Of a stretch of 64,000 bases of DNA, positions 32,795 to 44,794 are shown piece after piece; position 1 is the first letter of the stretch; each line of letters begins with the position of its first letter. Source of the DNA: Geotrypetes seraphini (taxonomy: Eukaryota > Chordata > Amphibia > Gymnophiona > Dermophiidae); the NCBI RefSeq assembly GCF_902459505.1, contig NC_047101.1, positions 10,603,168-10,667,167 of the forward strand, in the 5' to 3' direction. Made by a program: the position numbers and the translations under genes. Below the pieces are notes generated by a model. It was not told the origin of the DNA and ran no database searches. It saw nothing but the letters and a program-made list of their open reading frames with translations.

Positions 32795-32964
32795 GGGCTC
32801 CTTTTATCAAGCCACGCTAGCAGTTTAATGCGCATAATAGCGTGTGTTAAACCTTGGTCGGCGGTTGCCGCTACCGCCTCCTCTTGAGCAGGCGGTAGTT
32901 TTTAGGCCAGCCTGAAAAGTCACGCGCGTTAACCCCCGCTAGCGCGGCTTGATAAAAGGAGCCC
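32795..32964. mobile_element. PIF/Harbinger-type MITE
   Basis: Ends GGGCTCCTTTTATCAAGCC and GGCTTGATAAAAGGAGCCC, flanked by TAA on both sides, the 3-bp duplication typical of PIF/Harbinger. Confidence 0.78.
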
Positions 32965-33054
32965 TAAGTGGTAGGCGCCAATTTAAAAAAAATGAAGTTA
33001 GGCGCCTTGATCAGCCGCGATGAGCACCCTGAGCTCAGTTTTGTATTCAGTATA

Positions 33055-33437
33055 CGAGGGGCCGCTGAAACGTTCTCAGCCCAACCTACAAAGTTGGAGC
33101 AGTCTCCGTCGAGGATTATACACGTAGGGCCCCTTTTACTAAGGTGCGCTAGCATTTTTTTTAAGTGCGCGCTGCATTGCCGCACGCGCTAATCCCACAC
33201 TACGTGCCAAGAACTGACGCCAGCTCAATGCAGCACGCGCCAAAACCGCTAGCGTTGTTTGGTAAAAGGAGCCCTGACGTCGGCGATTTTCCACTTTTTT
33301 TAGCGTTACATATTTTTCCGACAGAATGAAAAAAAAACAAAAACAACAAATGGAAAAGTGGACTATGAGTGTTTAGCCCTCGACGGAGACTGCCCCAACT
33401 TCGTTGGTTGGGCTGAGAACATTTCAGCGGTCCCCCA
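33055..33437. mobile_element. Mariner-type MITE carrying a Harbinger-like MITE
   Basis: After TA, the left arm CGAGGGGCCGCTGAAACG...CAGCCCAACC pairs with the right arm GGTTGGGCTGAGAAC...CCCCC over about 60 bp, including CTCCGTCGAGG/CCTCGACGGAG. A Harbinger-like MITE (about 33137-33277, ends GGGCCCCTTTTACTAAGG and GGTAAAAGGAGCCC) sits inside. Confidence 0.72.
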
Positions 33438-34069
33438 GAAATTAGCCATGTTTTATAGTTCTGTATGTTTATAGTTGTTTGTAATTATTTATTTGTAATC
33501 TGTTTATATCCCTGATAGGCAAGATACTATAGTGTTACTATGCTGTACAATATAAATAAATCTTCCCAAATGTGCTTGTTGAGTCTTATTTCCCTGTGTT
33601 TCCACTAAAGATGCTCCGTGTTCAAAGTAATAATACTTGGTGTACTTTCCCTCCTTCTGCCGTAATAATGAGCTGATTTTGCTTGACATCTGTATTTTTT
33701 TTTCTTTCAGCTTCTTTTGCTGATTCATTTGATTTATAGAAATTTCCCTAGTCACTAGGCTTTGAGTCAGAGATGCTAATCTGTGTTTTTAGCAACCATT
33801 AACGCAGCAGACAAATAAGATCTAGATATTGTCCTTGACAACTGAGTTGACTGCAGAGGAACCTGCACTTCCTGAATGTCACACCTGCCGCTGGAGCGCT
33901 TGAAGATGCTTTAGCCAATGAGAACCGCAGTGGGGAGAAGGGCCTGGGTTTCATCTCAAGCCTTTTGAAATGTGTTCTGCTTGATTAGAACAAGCCCCTG
34001 GATTCTTATAGGTCGCCCAAAGGTGGGCAAGAATCCTAGGTCGCTATGTAAATTGGCCCCTCTTTTACA

Positions 34070-35112
34070 TATAAGAACAAAAGACTAGCCTTACTGGATC
34101 AGACCAAAGGTCCATCAAGCCCGGTAGCCTGTTCTCACGGTGGCCAATCCAGGTCATTAGTACCTGGCCAAAACCCAAGGAGTAGCAACATTCCATGCTA
34201 CCGATCCAGGGCAAGCAGTGGCTTCCTCCATGTCTTTCTCAGTAACAGACTATGGACTTTTCCTCCAGGACATTGTCCAAACCTTTCTTAAAACCAGCTA
34301 CGCTCTTACCACAACCTCTGGCAATGCGTTCCAGAGCTTAACTATTCTCCAAGTGAAAACGTTTTCCTCCTATTGGTTTTAAAAGTATTTCCCTGTAACG
34401 TCATCGAGTGTCCCCTAGTCTTTGTAATTTTTGGCGGAGTGAAAAATCGGTTCATAGACAACCCCGCGAAAGACAAAGGCGCGCGCCGACAACTGAGCGC
34501 AAGATGGAGGCGCGCGCCGAAGAAAATTACAGTTTTTAGGGGCTCCGGCGGGGGGTTTTGTTGGGGAGCCCCCCCAAGTTACTTAATAGAGATCACGCCG
34601 GCGTTGTGGGGGGTTGTAACCCTCCACATTTTACTGTAAACTTAACTTTTTCCCTAAAAACAGGGAAAAAGTGAAGTTTTCAGTAAAATGTGGGGGGTTA
34701 CAACCCCCCACAACACGGCGCGATCTCTATTAAGTAAAGTGGGGGGGGGTTCCCCCCCGTTGGAGCCATAAAAACAGTAATTTTCTGCGCCGTGCGCCTC
34801 CGCTCAATTGTCTGTGCGCGCCTTTGTCCCGGCGCACTTTTGACCTGACACCGGAAAGGTTCATAGACAACCCTGCTGCGCTCAATTGTCTGCGTGCGCC
34901 TTTGTCCCGGCGCGCTTTTGACCTGACACCGAAAAATCGATCCACTTGTACCCGTTCGACTCCACTCAGGATTTTGTAGACTTCAATCGTATCTCCCCTC
35001 AGCCGTCTCTTTTCCAAGCTGAAGAGCCCTAACCGTTTTAGTCTTTCCTCCACACGTAGTAAGTATTGGTGCAAGGCCGTTCTAGTTTTGATAATTAGAC
35101 ATCTTTCGCCTA
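34070..35112 (-). mobile_element. CR1 LINE fragment split by a GG...CC MITE
   Basis: Antisense CR1 of another subfamily. The tail lies at 34070-34440, and the coding part at 34939-35056 reads LKRLGLFSLEKRRLRGDTIE then VYKILSGVERVQVDRFF. The two halves meet across the 482-bp MITE. Confidence 0.82.
34449..34930. mobile_element. GG...CC palindromic MITE, 8-bp target duplication
   Basis: Exact duplication GAAAAATC (34441-34448, 34931-34938) inside the CR1. The left end GGTTCATAGACAACCCCGCG is the type-B end. The right end, read inward, is GGTGTCAGGTCAAAAGCGCG. The right side also contains a second, internal copy of both end types (about 34848-34880). Confidence 0.85.
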
Positions 35113-35403
35113 CTCTGATATAAATAACAAATGCCTCCACCAAGTTCTTTCAAGTGCCAAATGCCAAAACCAGTTCACAACGTTGCTCCTTCAAAGAATG
35201 TTCTAAGGAGCATCAGAATTTTGTTATTCTATTGAAGCTATTTTTAAGCAAGAATGTTGCTTAGTAAGAAAAATATTAAACAGCATTTCTAGAGGGTTTT
35301 TTTTTTTTTTGTCTAATAAAACACAGTTGAAAGATGGTACGAGAACCACACATAGAACGAATGCTTATATTTTAGACCCAAGAGACAAGCTATTACTTTA
35401 AAA

Positions 35404-35579
35404 CAGGGTTGTCCAACATCGGTCATCAAGGACCACAATCCAGTCGGGTTTTCAGGATTTCCCCAATGAATTTGCATGAGATCTATTTGCATGCACTGCT
35501 TCCATTGTATACAAACAGATCTCATGCATATTCATTGGGGAAAACCTGACCTGGTGAGGGCCAAGGTTGGACACCCCTG
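35404..35579. mobile_element. hAT foldback MITE
   Basis: Ends CAGGGTTGTCCAACATCGG and CCAAGGTTGGACACCCCTG. The flanks are only roughly alike (CTTTAAAA, CTGTTTAA). One arm is altered near CCTGACCTGG. Confidence 0.78.
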
Positions 35580-36150
35580 CTGTTTAAGGGCAGTAATATT
35601 ACATGCAGATTCTTGATAGTAGCTTGGACTGGTCCTTTTCTTGACAGTTGTAATATACCAACTTCTTTACTGCCATAATGTCAAGGAACGTTCAACTTCC
35701 CTTGAAGTGTAGTCCTAAATACGACATTGTGAACTTTCAAGGAACCTACAGCATTAAGGACATTCCCAGGTGGTTCTGAGTACATTTTGCTCACATGCCT
35801 AGAGCTGAACTCTTGAAGCTTAATGCATTACTAATCAGGATCATTTCTTGGCCTCATTTTTGGCCACGATCCAAGCACGAGGTCTGGGCAATGAGCTGAG
35901 GACAGTTCCTTCTTGCTCTTTTGGTTGAGATTCAATGCCTTGTACAATATTGACGGGGTGGAGGAATGTAAGGGTGTTGACTTTCTGGTCATCTCACGCC
36001 ACATTTCGATTTACAATTGTTGCCAAAGCAGAAGGATTAAATTTCCTGTAAAAAAAAAAAAAATTAAAAATAAATACTCAAATTACAAGGCCATGAAAAA
36101 AAAAATGGCCAGGGTTGGTTCCAAAACCACTTAACACTTTGATCTATCCC
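35580..36150. other. Nothing recognised
   Basis: Plain AT-rich intergenic DNA upstream of the JADE2 CpG island. A-tracts lie near 36050. The same holds for 35113-35403. Confidence 0.4.
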
Positions 36151-36159
36151 AAGGATTCT

Positions 36160-36250
36160 CCACCTAGTCCTCATGATGTACCCAGCCCATCGGGATATCC
36201 ACCATGAATACGCATGAGATAGATTTGCATACAATAAAGGTAGTGCCTCA
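36160..36250. mobile_element. Half of a hAT foldback MITE
   Basis: Only one arm (CATCGGGATATCCACCATGA then GAGATAGATTTGCATAC) is present. The other arm is missing. Confidence 0.5.
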
Positions 36251-36475
36251 TCAGGCCCTAGTTCCTCACCAGTTGTGTAGCGAGGATGAGAGGCGCCCGG
36301 GGCGGAGACGCCCTCCCTCGCCCTAATCTCCGCCTCCCCCACTCCTGCATGTGCCCCCACCTCTTCTCATTACTCCCCTCCATGCGCTCACCCCTCTTCT
36401 GTTCGCAGCTCTTTCCCACGTACTAAGGCCACGTTTACCACTCCTGGAAAATGACCAGTTTTCCACTTTCCACTA

Positions 36476-36800
36476 AGGCCCTGATTCGCTAAAATACGCC
36501 TAAAGTCATGGGCCTACATTGGTTCCCCTAGCCGATCTAGGCGTCCAACTTAGTTTTCTTAATTGGCTTAATTGGCGCTGACAATTGAAAGCGCCATTAA
36601 AAACAAATTAAAAAAAACCATTTAAGTAATTAGCTGGTAGGTGCCTCCCACTTCGAGGCAGACATCTATACCAAGGCACCTACCAGTAAGTAAAATGGTT
36701 AGGGGCAGATTTGAGGTGGATTTTGGGCGTGGTTTCACCTAGACACTCATTTAGGCAAAGAAAACCCTGGCCTACTGGAACTGCTTGACACGATTCAATA
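36476..36800. mobile_element. Harbinger-like MITE, worn
   Basis: Starts TAA then GGCCCTGATTCGC, as at 46629. The interior has the CCTAGGCGTCC and GGTGCCTCCCAC words of that family. The right end is poorly kept. Confidence 0.45.
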
Positions 36801-37149
36801 AAGATCAAGTTTCAAGTTTATTGAGATTTTGATTTAAACGCAATATCCAGGGCCGGATTTTCCTATAGGCTAACTAGGCTTCAGCCTAGGGCCTCAAGAT
36901 CTGTGTCACATTTTTTATAAAGGTTAGTACCAATAACAACATGTTTCATTTAACATATTGATATATATCACAGTAATGATGTATTTTATTATCTCTCATG
37001 TAATTTACAAACTTAAAAATGGGAGGTGAAAGGGCCTCATAAGTGGAATAGCCTAGGGCCTCTTTTCATCTAAATCCGGCCCTGGCAATATCAAATATTT
37101 TCAATGCGTATAACAAAAAATAAATTCAGGGAAATAAATAAAACCATTT

Positions 37150-38070
37150 GAACAATAATAATAATAACTTTATTTTTTTCTATACCGCCATAATTTTGCG
37201 ACTTCTAGGCGGTTTACAATAAAAGAGAGCTGTACAATCAGCGAATTACAAGGCGAGAACAGGTAGGAAGTCACTGAGTAATCAGTGTTTACATGTTACA
37301 AATAGGTTACAGCAGTGGTCTCAAACTCAAACCCTTTGCAATAAACATACAAACATATCCATAGATGTTTAAAAATACATAAGGAATAAAGGATAAACTA
37401 CATTTGTTTTAAATTTAAAAAAAACAACCCAAAAAGAAGAAACATTTAGGGAAGAACAACATTAGGAAGGGTAAAAAAAAACATTAGATTTTTTTGTGAA
37501 ACTTGGTCTAAAATACATATTTAAAAGAAAGCTTAATCTAAGAGTTAGTAGGAGGATCATAAAAAGAGAAAAAATTATCTAATCTAAGATTCATATGCAT
37601 CTTTATAAAGATAGCTTTTTAAATTACTTTTAAATTTCTCTAAAGAGGTTTCGGCGCGTAAAGAGGTTGGAAGATTGTTCCAGATCTGAGGTCCCAAAAT
37701 AGAAAAGGTTGTAGTTCTTCTAGTGCCAATCACTTTCAATGATGGAATGGTCAGCAAATACTGATCTGCTGATCTAAGAGATCTAGCTGGGGAATATGGT
37801 ATTAAATATCGATATAAAAATATTGGGGTATTAGTTTTCTGAATTTTGAACGTTAGCAGCGCAATTTTGTATGTTATTCTAGGTGACAGGTCAAAAGCAC
37901 GCAAGACAATCGCGCGTGGACAAAATCGCGCAGACAATTCAGCGCTAAGACAATGGCGCTCACAGACAATTGCGCTAAAGACAATTGTGCGCCATGATGT
38001 GGCATCGGTAGCCAAAGCGCTTCTTGCAGAAGAGGGGTGACATGATCATATTTTTTTGAATTGGTAATAA
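37150..38070 (-). mobile_element. L2-like LINE 3' part with two insertions
   Basis: An (ATA)n and CTTTATTTTTTTCTATACCG start is followed by a hAT fragment at 37315. The minus strand then reads LIPYSPARSLRSADQYLLTI, TTFSILGPQIWNNLPTSLRA and SLEKFKSNLKSYLYKDAYES. A GG-type MITE end interrupts it at 37882. Confidence 0.72.
37882..38000. mobile_element. Partial GG...CC MITE
   Basis: Starts GGTGACAGGTCAAAAGCACG and continues with spaced GACAATCGCGCG-like words. No second end was found. Confidence 0.5.
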
Positions 38071-38404
38071 TTTTTATTGCAGATGGCGGATGATTGTCAG
38101 GGTTTAAGGGCTCACATGCCAGTTCCATGCCCAGTCTCCACCCCCGAAACATACCTCCTCCCGGAAAAATGTAAACATATTTTTAGGGTATGGTTTCTGC
38201 ACACACATTTAGAATGTATCGCAGGATGCCTCAGCCCCAAGGTAAGTCCTTTTAAGCTGTAGTAAACACATACTGCTTACCATAGCTTAGTACAAAGAGC
38301 CCTTAAAGAGTTAAATTACAGGCATTTGAAAAAGAACCCATGTGACTCTCTGTCACAGCAGTAGTAGTAGTAGTGTGAAGAGTTTTAGTCTTTGGGAAGC
38401 AGAG

Positions 38405-38495
38405 CTGCCATTGTGATGTCATAATGCCTCATTCCACCAATAAGAGCCAACCTCATAGTGATGTCACAATGGCTTGATTGTCCTGCACTCCCCTC
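38405..38495 (-). mobile_element. CR1 tail fragment
   Basis: Contains GTGATGTCATAATGCCTCAT and GATGTCACAATGGCTTGATT, the reverse complement of the CR1 tail at 61370-61450. Confidence 0.6.
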
Positions 38496-38879
38496 TGCCC
38501 TGCAACCCAGCCAGCTGATTACCCGTATCCATACCATCCTGTTTAGATTGTAAGCTCTATCCAGCAGGGACTGGCAGCACTATAGTAGGAGTAGAACTAG
38601 GGCCGGACTCCCATGATCAGTGTATGTACCATATATGACTGTATGATTGGGGTGGGCTTGGGAACTACAATACTTTGGGATGGTTTAGAAAGGCTGCAGC
38701 GAGCTCGGAGGGCAACTCGGAACCTAATGCCAGTGCCAGGCAGAAATAGCAAAGCGTTTATCTGCCCTCATTTACCCCGTTGCTATAACTCTTGCAGGCA
38801 GATCGGAGCAAGGCTGCTCCTTAGCAAGAAAGTTGCACCTGGACCCCCCCCCCCCATCCTTTTCTCATCCCTGGCTGCT

Positions 38880-40640
38880 CTTTCCCATTCCTCCAATCGC
38901 CAGCACCTCTGCTCATGGAATTTCTCGGGCCCGCTTGCCTTTGCTCCGTCTATTGTGGCGAGTTGCGCGTCCAATCGCTGTTGCGCGTCCAATCGCTCGG
39001 AAGAGGACCGCACAGCCGGTTTCATGCCGCGATTCCGGAGCCCGATCCTCCCGGCAACTTTTTAAGGTGGACCGGGCGGGATCCGGGAGGCTCCGGATTT
39101 TACCCACCGGGCTCCCTTCTTTTTTTTTTTTTTTTTTTTGACGCAGGAGAAATGGCAAATTTGAAGTACGTCATTAATATGGCGCCAAAAGATTTTTTGA
39201 GTCTAAGCCTTGTGCTGCTCGGGAGGGAGCTGCAGCGGCGGCGCCCGATCCCCGCCCGGGCGTAGATCGGGGGGGTGAGCGACGAGAGGATCCAGCGCCG
39301 GGGCGAGAGCCGGACAGCGAGGGGGGGGGGCGTGGGGGCAGGGCGGGGGCAGCGGTGCAAAAAAAGGAGCCGAGCTGTGCCACTACTTGGAGTAGTGCGA
39401 TCGGCAGCTCTTCGGCGCGGGGCGAGAGTTTCCCGAGCCGAAAGTCGTCCTGCCGGGCCCGCTCGCCTTTCGCTTCATGCTTTGCAGCCGAGCGGCCATC
39501 GCGCTCGCGTGCCATGCTCTGGGCTGCCTCGCGCTCTGCCCGGGGCTCGTGAAGGGGGCGGGGAAGGGGCTCGCGCGCATGGAGTTCCTCGCAGCCCGGG
39601 CGGCCGAGTGAGGCGCCCCGCGCGCGCTGCATCCTTCTGCGGCTCGCGCCCACCCCACAGGACTCCGAGGACAAGGTAAAGGACCCTGACATTGCTTAGG
39701 TGCGTGCATGCTTGGCAGGGCTTGCATCCGTGCAAGGAGGGGAGGGGGGGGTCCAGCTGCAACTTTTCAAGGCCCGGGGGGGAGGTGGCGTTTTTAGCAA
39801 ATCTCTTTATTAATGACTGCGACATTCCGCTCGCGGGAGCCCCGGGCCACTTGGCGTTCCGAAACGTGGGCAGGCATTTTTTTTTTTTTTTGGGGGGGGG
39901 GGGGCGGTTTGCATTGTTGGAGGGATCCCAGATCGCTTTGGGGGAGGGGGGTGCAAAGAGATGCGAGGGGTGTAGCCCTGTCCGAGTTGCATCTGGGTTT
40001 CTTGTTTGGATCCGGACTCGGTCCTGCTCCACATGATCGCTTCGTCTCACGTGTTGGGCTTGCAAAAAAACACAAGGGCGGGGGGGGGGGGTGAGGACGT
40101 CGGTTTAGTGGTGGATAGGTTGATGCGTGTGTCAGACTGACGCACATGAAAAAAAAAAAGCCCAACGTTTTCGGTTCTTTCCCCTTTAGGGGTGGGGGAG
40201 GGATGGAGGGATGGCAGGTAACAGGGCTGCGATGAAGGTTTGCAAATGAGAGGATGCAAAAAAAAAAAAAAAGTGAAATGATGATGCCTGGGCGATAGGG
40301 TAGGATGGCAGAGCTCTCTTTTTTTTTCTGGGGGTGCTGATTGCAAGGGGTTGTGGGGCAGAATTGTGGTCTCAGCTGGGGGTGGCAATGCCCTGGTGCA
40401 GAGCTGGGGGGGGGGGGGGGTGGCAGGTCTCTCCTTGGCTGCAGAGTGCCGCTTCTGGCTGAAGGGTGGGTGGCAGTGCCCGGGGCAGGAGAGAGAGAGA
40501 GAGAGGACAGTAGGGGGCGTGGCTGTTTACCTTCCCCGAGAGTTGGGCTCTCCGGGGGCGGCTCAGCCTGGCCCTTGCTTTCCCTCCTCATCCCCGCGTG
40601 CTCTGAGCTCTGCCCCCCCTTTGGCTCCGCCTTGCCAGCG
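38880..40640 (+). promoter_or_regulatory. JADE2: CpG island, likely JADE2 promoter
   Basis: Continuous CpG-rich, G-tract-rich DNA lies between AT-rich repeats, upstream of and in the same direction as the JADE2 first coding exon. Its place after CDKN2AIPNL fits known vertebrate synteny. Long open frames on both strands here come from G/C bias (proline, glycine and arginine runs) and are not called as genes. Confidence 0.75.
39200..39675 (+). other. JADE2: Putative JADE2 non-coding exon 1 (start uncertain)
   Basis: A good donor, ACAAG then GTAAAG, lies at 39675/39676 in the CpG island. If JADE2 starts here, as human JADE2 starts with a 5' UTR exon, the exon ends at 39675 and joins the coding exon at 57060 across a 17.4 kb intron. 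The transcription start is not determined, so the left edge is a guess. Confidence 0.45.
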
Positions 40641-40839
40641 TTCGCTGGGCCAGTAAAGGTCATTTGTTGGGATGCTGTGAGAGGCTTCTGGGGGTTGAGA
40701 AGGGCTCATTCACTTGTTAAGTGGTTTTGCACTGTCCTTTCTGGGACCTAGGCTGCACCATGCCCGTGCATGCTTCTGCTTGCCCCTCACCTGTCCTCTT
40801 CCCCCATTCGCTTTTTACCCTACCTTTCTCATCTTAGCA

Positions 40840-41016
40840 CAGTGAGGGATCTCAAAGTCCCTCCTTGAGGGCCACAATCCAGTCAGGTTTTCAGGATTTC
40901 CCCAATGAATATGCATTGAAAGCAATGCATGCACACAGATCTCGTGCCTATTCATTGGGGAAATCCGGAAAACCCGACTGGATTGCGGCCCTCAAGGAGG
41001 GACTTTGAGACCCCTG
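40840..41016. mobile_element. hAT foldback MITE
   Basis: Ends near GATCTCAAAGTCCCTCC and GGAGGGACTTTGAGACCCCTG, with the same arms as 24727. The left terminus and the target duplication are unclear. Confidence 0.75.
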
Positions 41017-41529
41017 GTATAAAGCATCCTCCCTGCCCTGCTCATATGTAAATGAACCTTCTCTGCTCTTAGTGTTGCCTTCTGTGGGGACACCCCTCTT
41101 TTCTCTTGGTCTCTCCCTGCCAGCCCTCCCTCTCATGCAAATTCAATATGATGTCTTCTCTTTCATGCACACACTTCCCACATCTTCATCCCCGCCCCTC
41201 ATTTCTCTCTGGATTCTACCTTGCCCGCAAATCCTGCAGCTTCCCATGCATCTGGTGTTTGGGTGCTCACCTAGGCAGCCTGCAGATCTTGCCAGATGGT
41301 AGCCTAACCGCTGCTCCCCCTTTTTTTTTAGACCGGAAGGTCACCGGAACCCTTCTGAAATGTGATGGCCAGTTTGGTTTGCAGGCTCACCATCAACCAT
41401 ATGAAAGGATCAGAAAATCAATCAATTCTTGAAAACTGATGGCTGAATCAGCTTTCATGGTAGCCACTTAGCTGCCAAGGTGTATTTTTTCTTCTTCTTC
41501 AAATAAAGTAAAGTTGTTGCCATGTTTAG

Positions 41530-42102
41530 TCCTTTTGATATGCTGAGAGGTTGGATAGGCTGGGGCTCTTCTCTCTGGAAAAAAGGAGGCTCAGGGGTGA
41601 TATGATAGAGACCTTCAAGATCATGAGGGGCATAGAGAGGGTGGATAGGGACAGATTCTTCAGGCTGAAGGGGACAACAGGTACGAGGGGGCATTCGGAG
41701 AAACTGAAGGGAGATAGGTTCAAAACAAATGCAAGAAAGTTTTTTTTCACCCAGAGGGTCGTGGACACTTGGAATGCGCTACCGGAGGAAGTGATCAGGC
41801 AGAGTACGGTACAGGGATTCAAACAGAGACTGGACGGATTCCTGAAGGATAAAAGGATCGTGGGATACTGAGAAAGCTAACCAGAAAATAAATATAGAAT
41901 CCCAACCAGGTCGTGCAGGTGCAAGACCGGAGGGCTAGGACTTTGATGGGAAGATAGGACTCAATAGGAAACCAAGGTGGCATGGGGGCCCCTTCTGGTG
42001 ATTTAGACAGGTCATGACCTGTTTGGGCCGCCGCAGGAGCGGACTGCTGGGCAGGATGGACCTGTGGTCTGACCCGGCGGAGGCACTGCTTATGTTCTTA
42101 TG
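41530..42102 (+). mobile_element. CR1 LINE 3' part, open 106-residue frame
   Basis: Reads LGLFSLEKRRLRGDMIETFK, FRLKGTTGTRGHSEKLKGD, ARKFFFTQRVVDTWNALPEE and VQGFKQRLDGFLKDKR. A tail with CCGCAGGAGCGGACTGCTGG then GGTCTGACC and ATGTTCTTATGA follows. It is distinct from the subfamily at 30723. Confidence 0.88.
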
Positions 42103-43288
42103 AATGCATAGAGATAAAAATTAGCAAAATATGGGGGTCCCTTTTACTAAGGGGTGGTAGCCGGTTTAGCGTGCGTTAAATGCTAACGCGTCCATTATAG
42201 TCTGCGGACATGTTGGCGTTTAGCCGTGCGCCAAAATGGCTAAGTAAAAGAGGAGCTACGTTTTTTTGCGAACTATAATCTTTTGCTTATCCTGTTGTGA
42301 CCCGAGGAAGAGTGGGACGGTAGTTCCCTAAAGCTAGCTAAGACATGAAGTTTGTCTAATAAAGCTGCCAGCTTATGTCATTTCATCTTTTGTTTTTTGT
42401 TTACTAATCTTTATTTCTGTGCAACTTTTTTGGAAAGGAAGGATGAATTTATTTTCATAGTTGCCACTGACTTCCATATGTTTGTTTGCCTCGTCATCCC
42501 CTCAGTCTCTTATAAGAGAGAGACGCCGTTTTCGTGGCTGCTAGCCACAAGGACAGTCTTGTTTGTGTCCGCGCGTCCGTTGCACAGATACAATCCCCTC
42601 TCTTCCGTGACATTTCCTTGCAATCGCACCCTTTCCCTCCTGACTCCCTCCGCTAACCCTTTCACAACACTCACCAGCCAATCCCTTCCGTACTCCTCCC
42701 TCTGTATCCCTTGTCACTCACGCAGATCTTCTGTCCCTCCCCCCCCTCCCCGCCCTAATTAATTTCTTCTGACCTTCCTTCCCTTCCATGAGCGGCTTTC
42801 TCTACAGTTTGTTCTTAATTGCCTTTTTTCTTTCCCCTCACCTTTCCTGACATGAACGGAGGTAGCGTCCCTTTTCTCTGCCTGTTCCAACATATCGCAC
42901 ACCGCCTCCTCCCTCTTGTTTTTCTACTTCTGGGCCCCTTTTCTTCTCCTCTCTCTCTCTCTCTCCTCATTACTGCTGTTAGTCTTGACACTTGGCGTTC
43001 TCCCTCCCATGAGTTTTAACTCCTGTGTAAATAGATCTCCCCCAGAGCCAGCCCAGTCATTAGGCACAACTAGGCTGTGACCTAGGATAACAGCTTCTTT
43101 GGGTGGAGGGGGGGGGGGGCAAACAGCAGCTATAATCAAAGCAAAACAGTAGATTCTGATTGCCGCACAAACTCATCAGTGTGTACTTTATCTGCAGGAA
43201 AGTGGGTAGTTTTCAAATAGCACAGTTAACCCTAATTATTCTGGAAGGTGGGGGGGGGGAGGGGTTGCTGCTGAGATAATCACGATTA
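42103..43288. other. JADE2 intron, pyrimidine-rich
   Basis: After a Harbinger-like piece at about 42134-42255 (CCCTTTTACTAAGG and AAGTAAAAGAGGAGC), the plus strand is strongly C/T-rich from 42360 to 43030. That bias explains the long frame at 42352. No exon called. Confidence 0.4.
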
Positions 43289-43964
43289 GAAAATGACAAG
43301 GGGAAAATTTTATCCCCGTCCCCGCAAGAGCTCAAGTTCCCCATCCCATCCCCGTGAGTTTTTTTCCCTCTGTCGCTGTCCCTGCCCCATTCCTGTAAGT
43401 TCTGCCTTAACTGCACAAGCCTCGAACACTTACGATTTTCAAGTGTTTGAGGCTTGTGCGGATGAGGACGGAGCTTAGGCATTGGTGGAATGAGGCATTA
43501 TGACATCACAATCTGAGCTCTACAATGTTGCTACTTAGGATTTTTAAGTGTTTGAGGCTTGTGCGGATGAGGACGGAGCTTAGGCATTGGTGGAATGAGG
43601 CATTATGACATCACAGTCTGAACTCTAGAATGTTGCTGCTTAGGATTTGAAAGGGTTTGAGGCTTGTGCAGATGAGGACGGAGCTTAGGCATTGGTGGAA
43701 TGAGGCATTATGACATCACAGTCTGAACTCTAGAATGTTGCTGCTTAGGATTTTTAAGTGTTTGAGGCTTGTGCGGATGAGGACGGAGCTTAGGCATTGG
43801 TGGAATGAGGCATTATGACATCACAGTCTGAACTCTAGAATGTTGCTGCTTAGGATTTTAAAGTGTTTGAGGCTTGTGCAGATGAGGACGGAGTTTGCAG
43901 GAATGGGGCAGGGACAGGAAAAGAATTCACAAGGACAGGAAAATTTTATCCCTGTGTCATTCCC
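43289..43964. mobile_element. Tc1/mariner-like MITE (GAGAATGAC family) swollen by internal 105-bp repeats
   Basis: Ends GAAAATGACAAGGGGAAAAT and TTATCCCTGTGTCATTCCC, flanked by TA. The interior matches the copies at 6413 and 54136 except for the tandem array at 43441-43900. Confidence 0.72.
43441..43900. repeat. Tandem repeat, 105-bp unit, four full copies and a part
   Basis: Units start at 43441, 43546, 43651, 43756 and 43861, exactly 105 bp apart. Each joins a MITE piece (AGTGTTTGAGGCTTGTGC) to a CR1-tail piece (GGCATTGGTGGAATGAGGC). The copies differ by few bases. Confidence 0.95.
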
Positions 43965-44794
43965 TAATCATGATTAGTGGGGGGTGGGGTCAGAAAGTTA
44001 ACTGAGGGGAGGAGGAGCTTTAAGATTGAAGGTTTACAACATCCCTGGCCTTTTCTCTCACCGCCACTTTTCCGTTTCTTGCATGGATCCTCCACGCTCC
44101 TCTTCCATCAGCTCCTGTGCCTGAAATAGAATCAACATGACCTTTCTCTCATTCTGCTAGTTCCTGTTGTACAAAGGTCCATAAACGCCTTCTGCTTTCT
44201 GTGTTATTCTTTCAGCATTGGACAAATACCTGTCATTTTTTTCGCTTGATACTTTTATGAATGTGTAAAGATAACCAGCAACTTCCCATCATGCAATCCA
44301 AACCCATCATTTGTTGCCATCCAAGTGCTTTTTCTGTGCTTAGTAACCGTGCTGGAAAATTTCTCTTTCTCTTTTTTTTTTACAGTTCGTTATCCCCCTC
44401 TCCTAATTCTCACAAACCTGCATCTTATTTTTCTTGTTTCACTTCTGTTTCATATCTCATCTTTTAGCGAGGGATGGTGCCCTTCGGACATGCCCTACCT
44501 TAAACCGTGGCCCTAATCTTTCCCTGCCATCTTCAGATGTTTCTCTGAAGTCCTAGAGATACCCCAAGTCAGAGACTCTTTCTGTTGAAGCAGTTCATGA
44601 TTGATTGCTGTCCAACTTTTAATGATTGTATGTTGGACCGTAAATCTTTGCTCCATAACGCGTTAATTGTGTTGTGCCTGTCTGTGTGGTATTGATTAAT
44701 TGTGTTTTTCGTGCCTGTTAAGATTTGTTCTTAGGGGCTTTTGTACTCTGTAAGGAACTGTCTAGATTTAATCAGCGAGAATGCCTTAAACGCT
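43965..44794. other. JADE2 intron, nothing recognised
   Basis: Unique-looking T-rich DNA with no repeat ends or coding motifs. The stretch 45163-46628 after the next MITE is similar, apart from the CR1 end at 45768 and a G-rich run at about 45975-46050 that could form quadruplexes. Confidence 0.4.

Noticed and set aside
39794-40663. 289-residue open frame on the minus strand in the CpG island
   Set aside because: Made of proline, lysine and phenylalanine runs from G, A and T tracts. No domain, and antisense to the likely JADE2 exon and intron start. The 172-, 196- and 134-residue frames nearby have the same cause.
41330-41440. Possible extra JADE2 exon after a T-rich tract ending TTTAG
   Set aside because: The acceptor-like tract is good, but there is no clear donor and no protein similarity.
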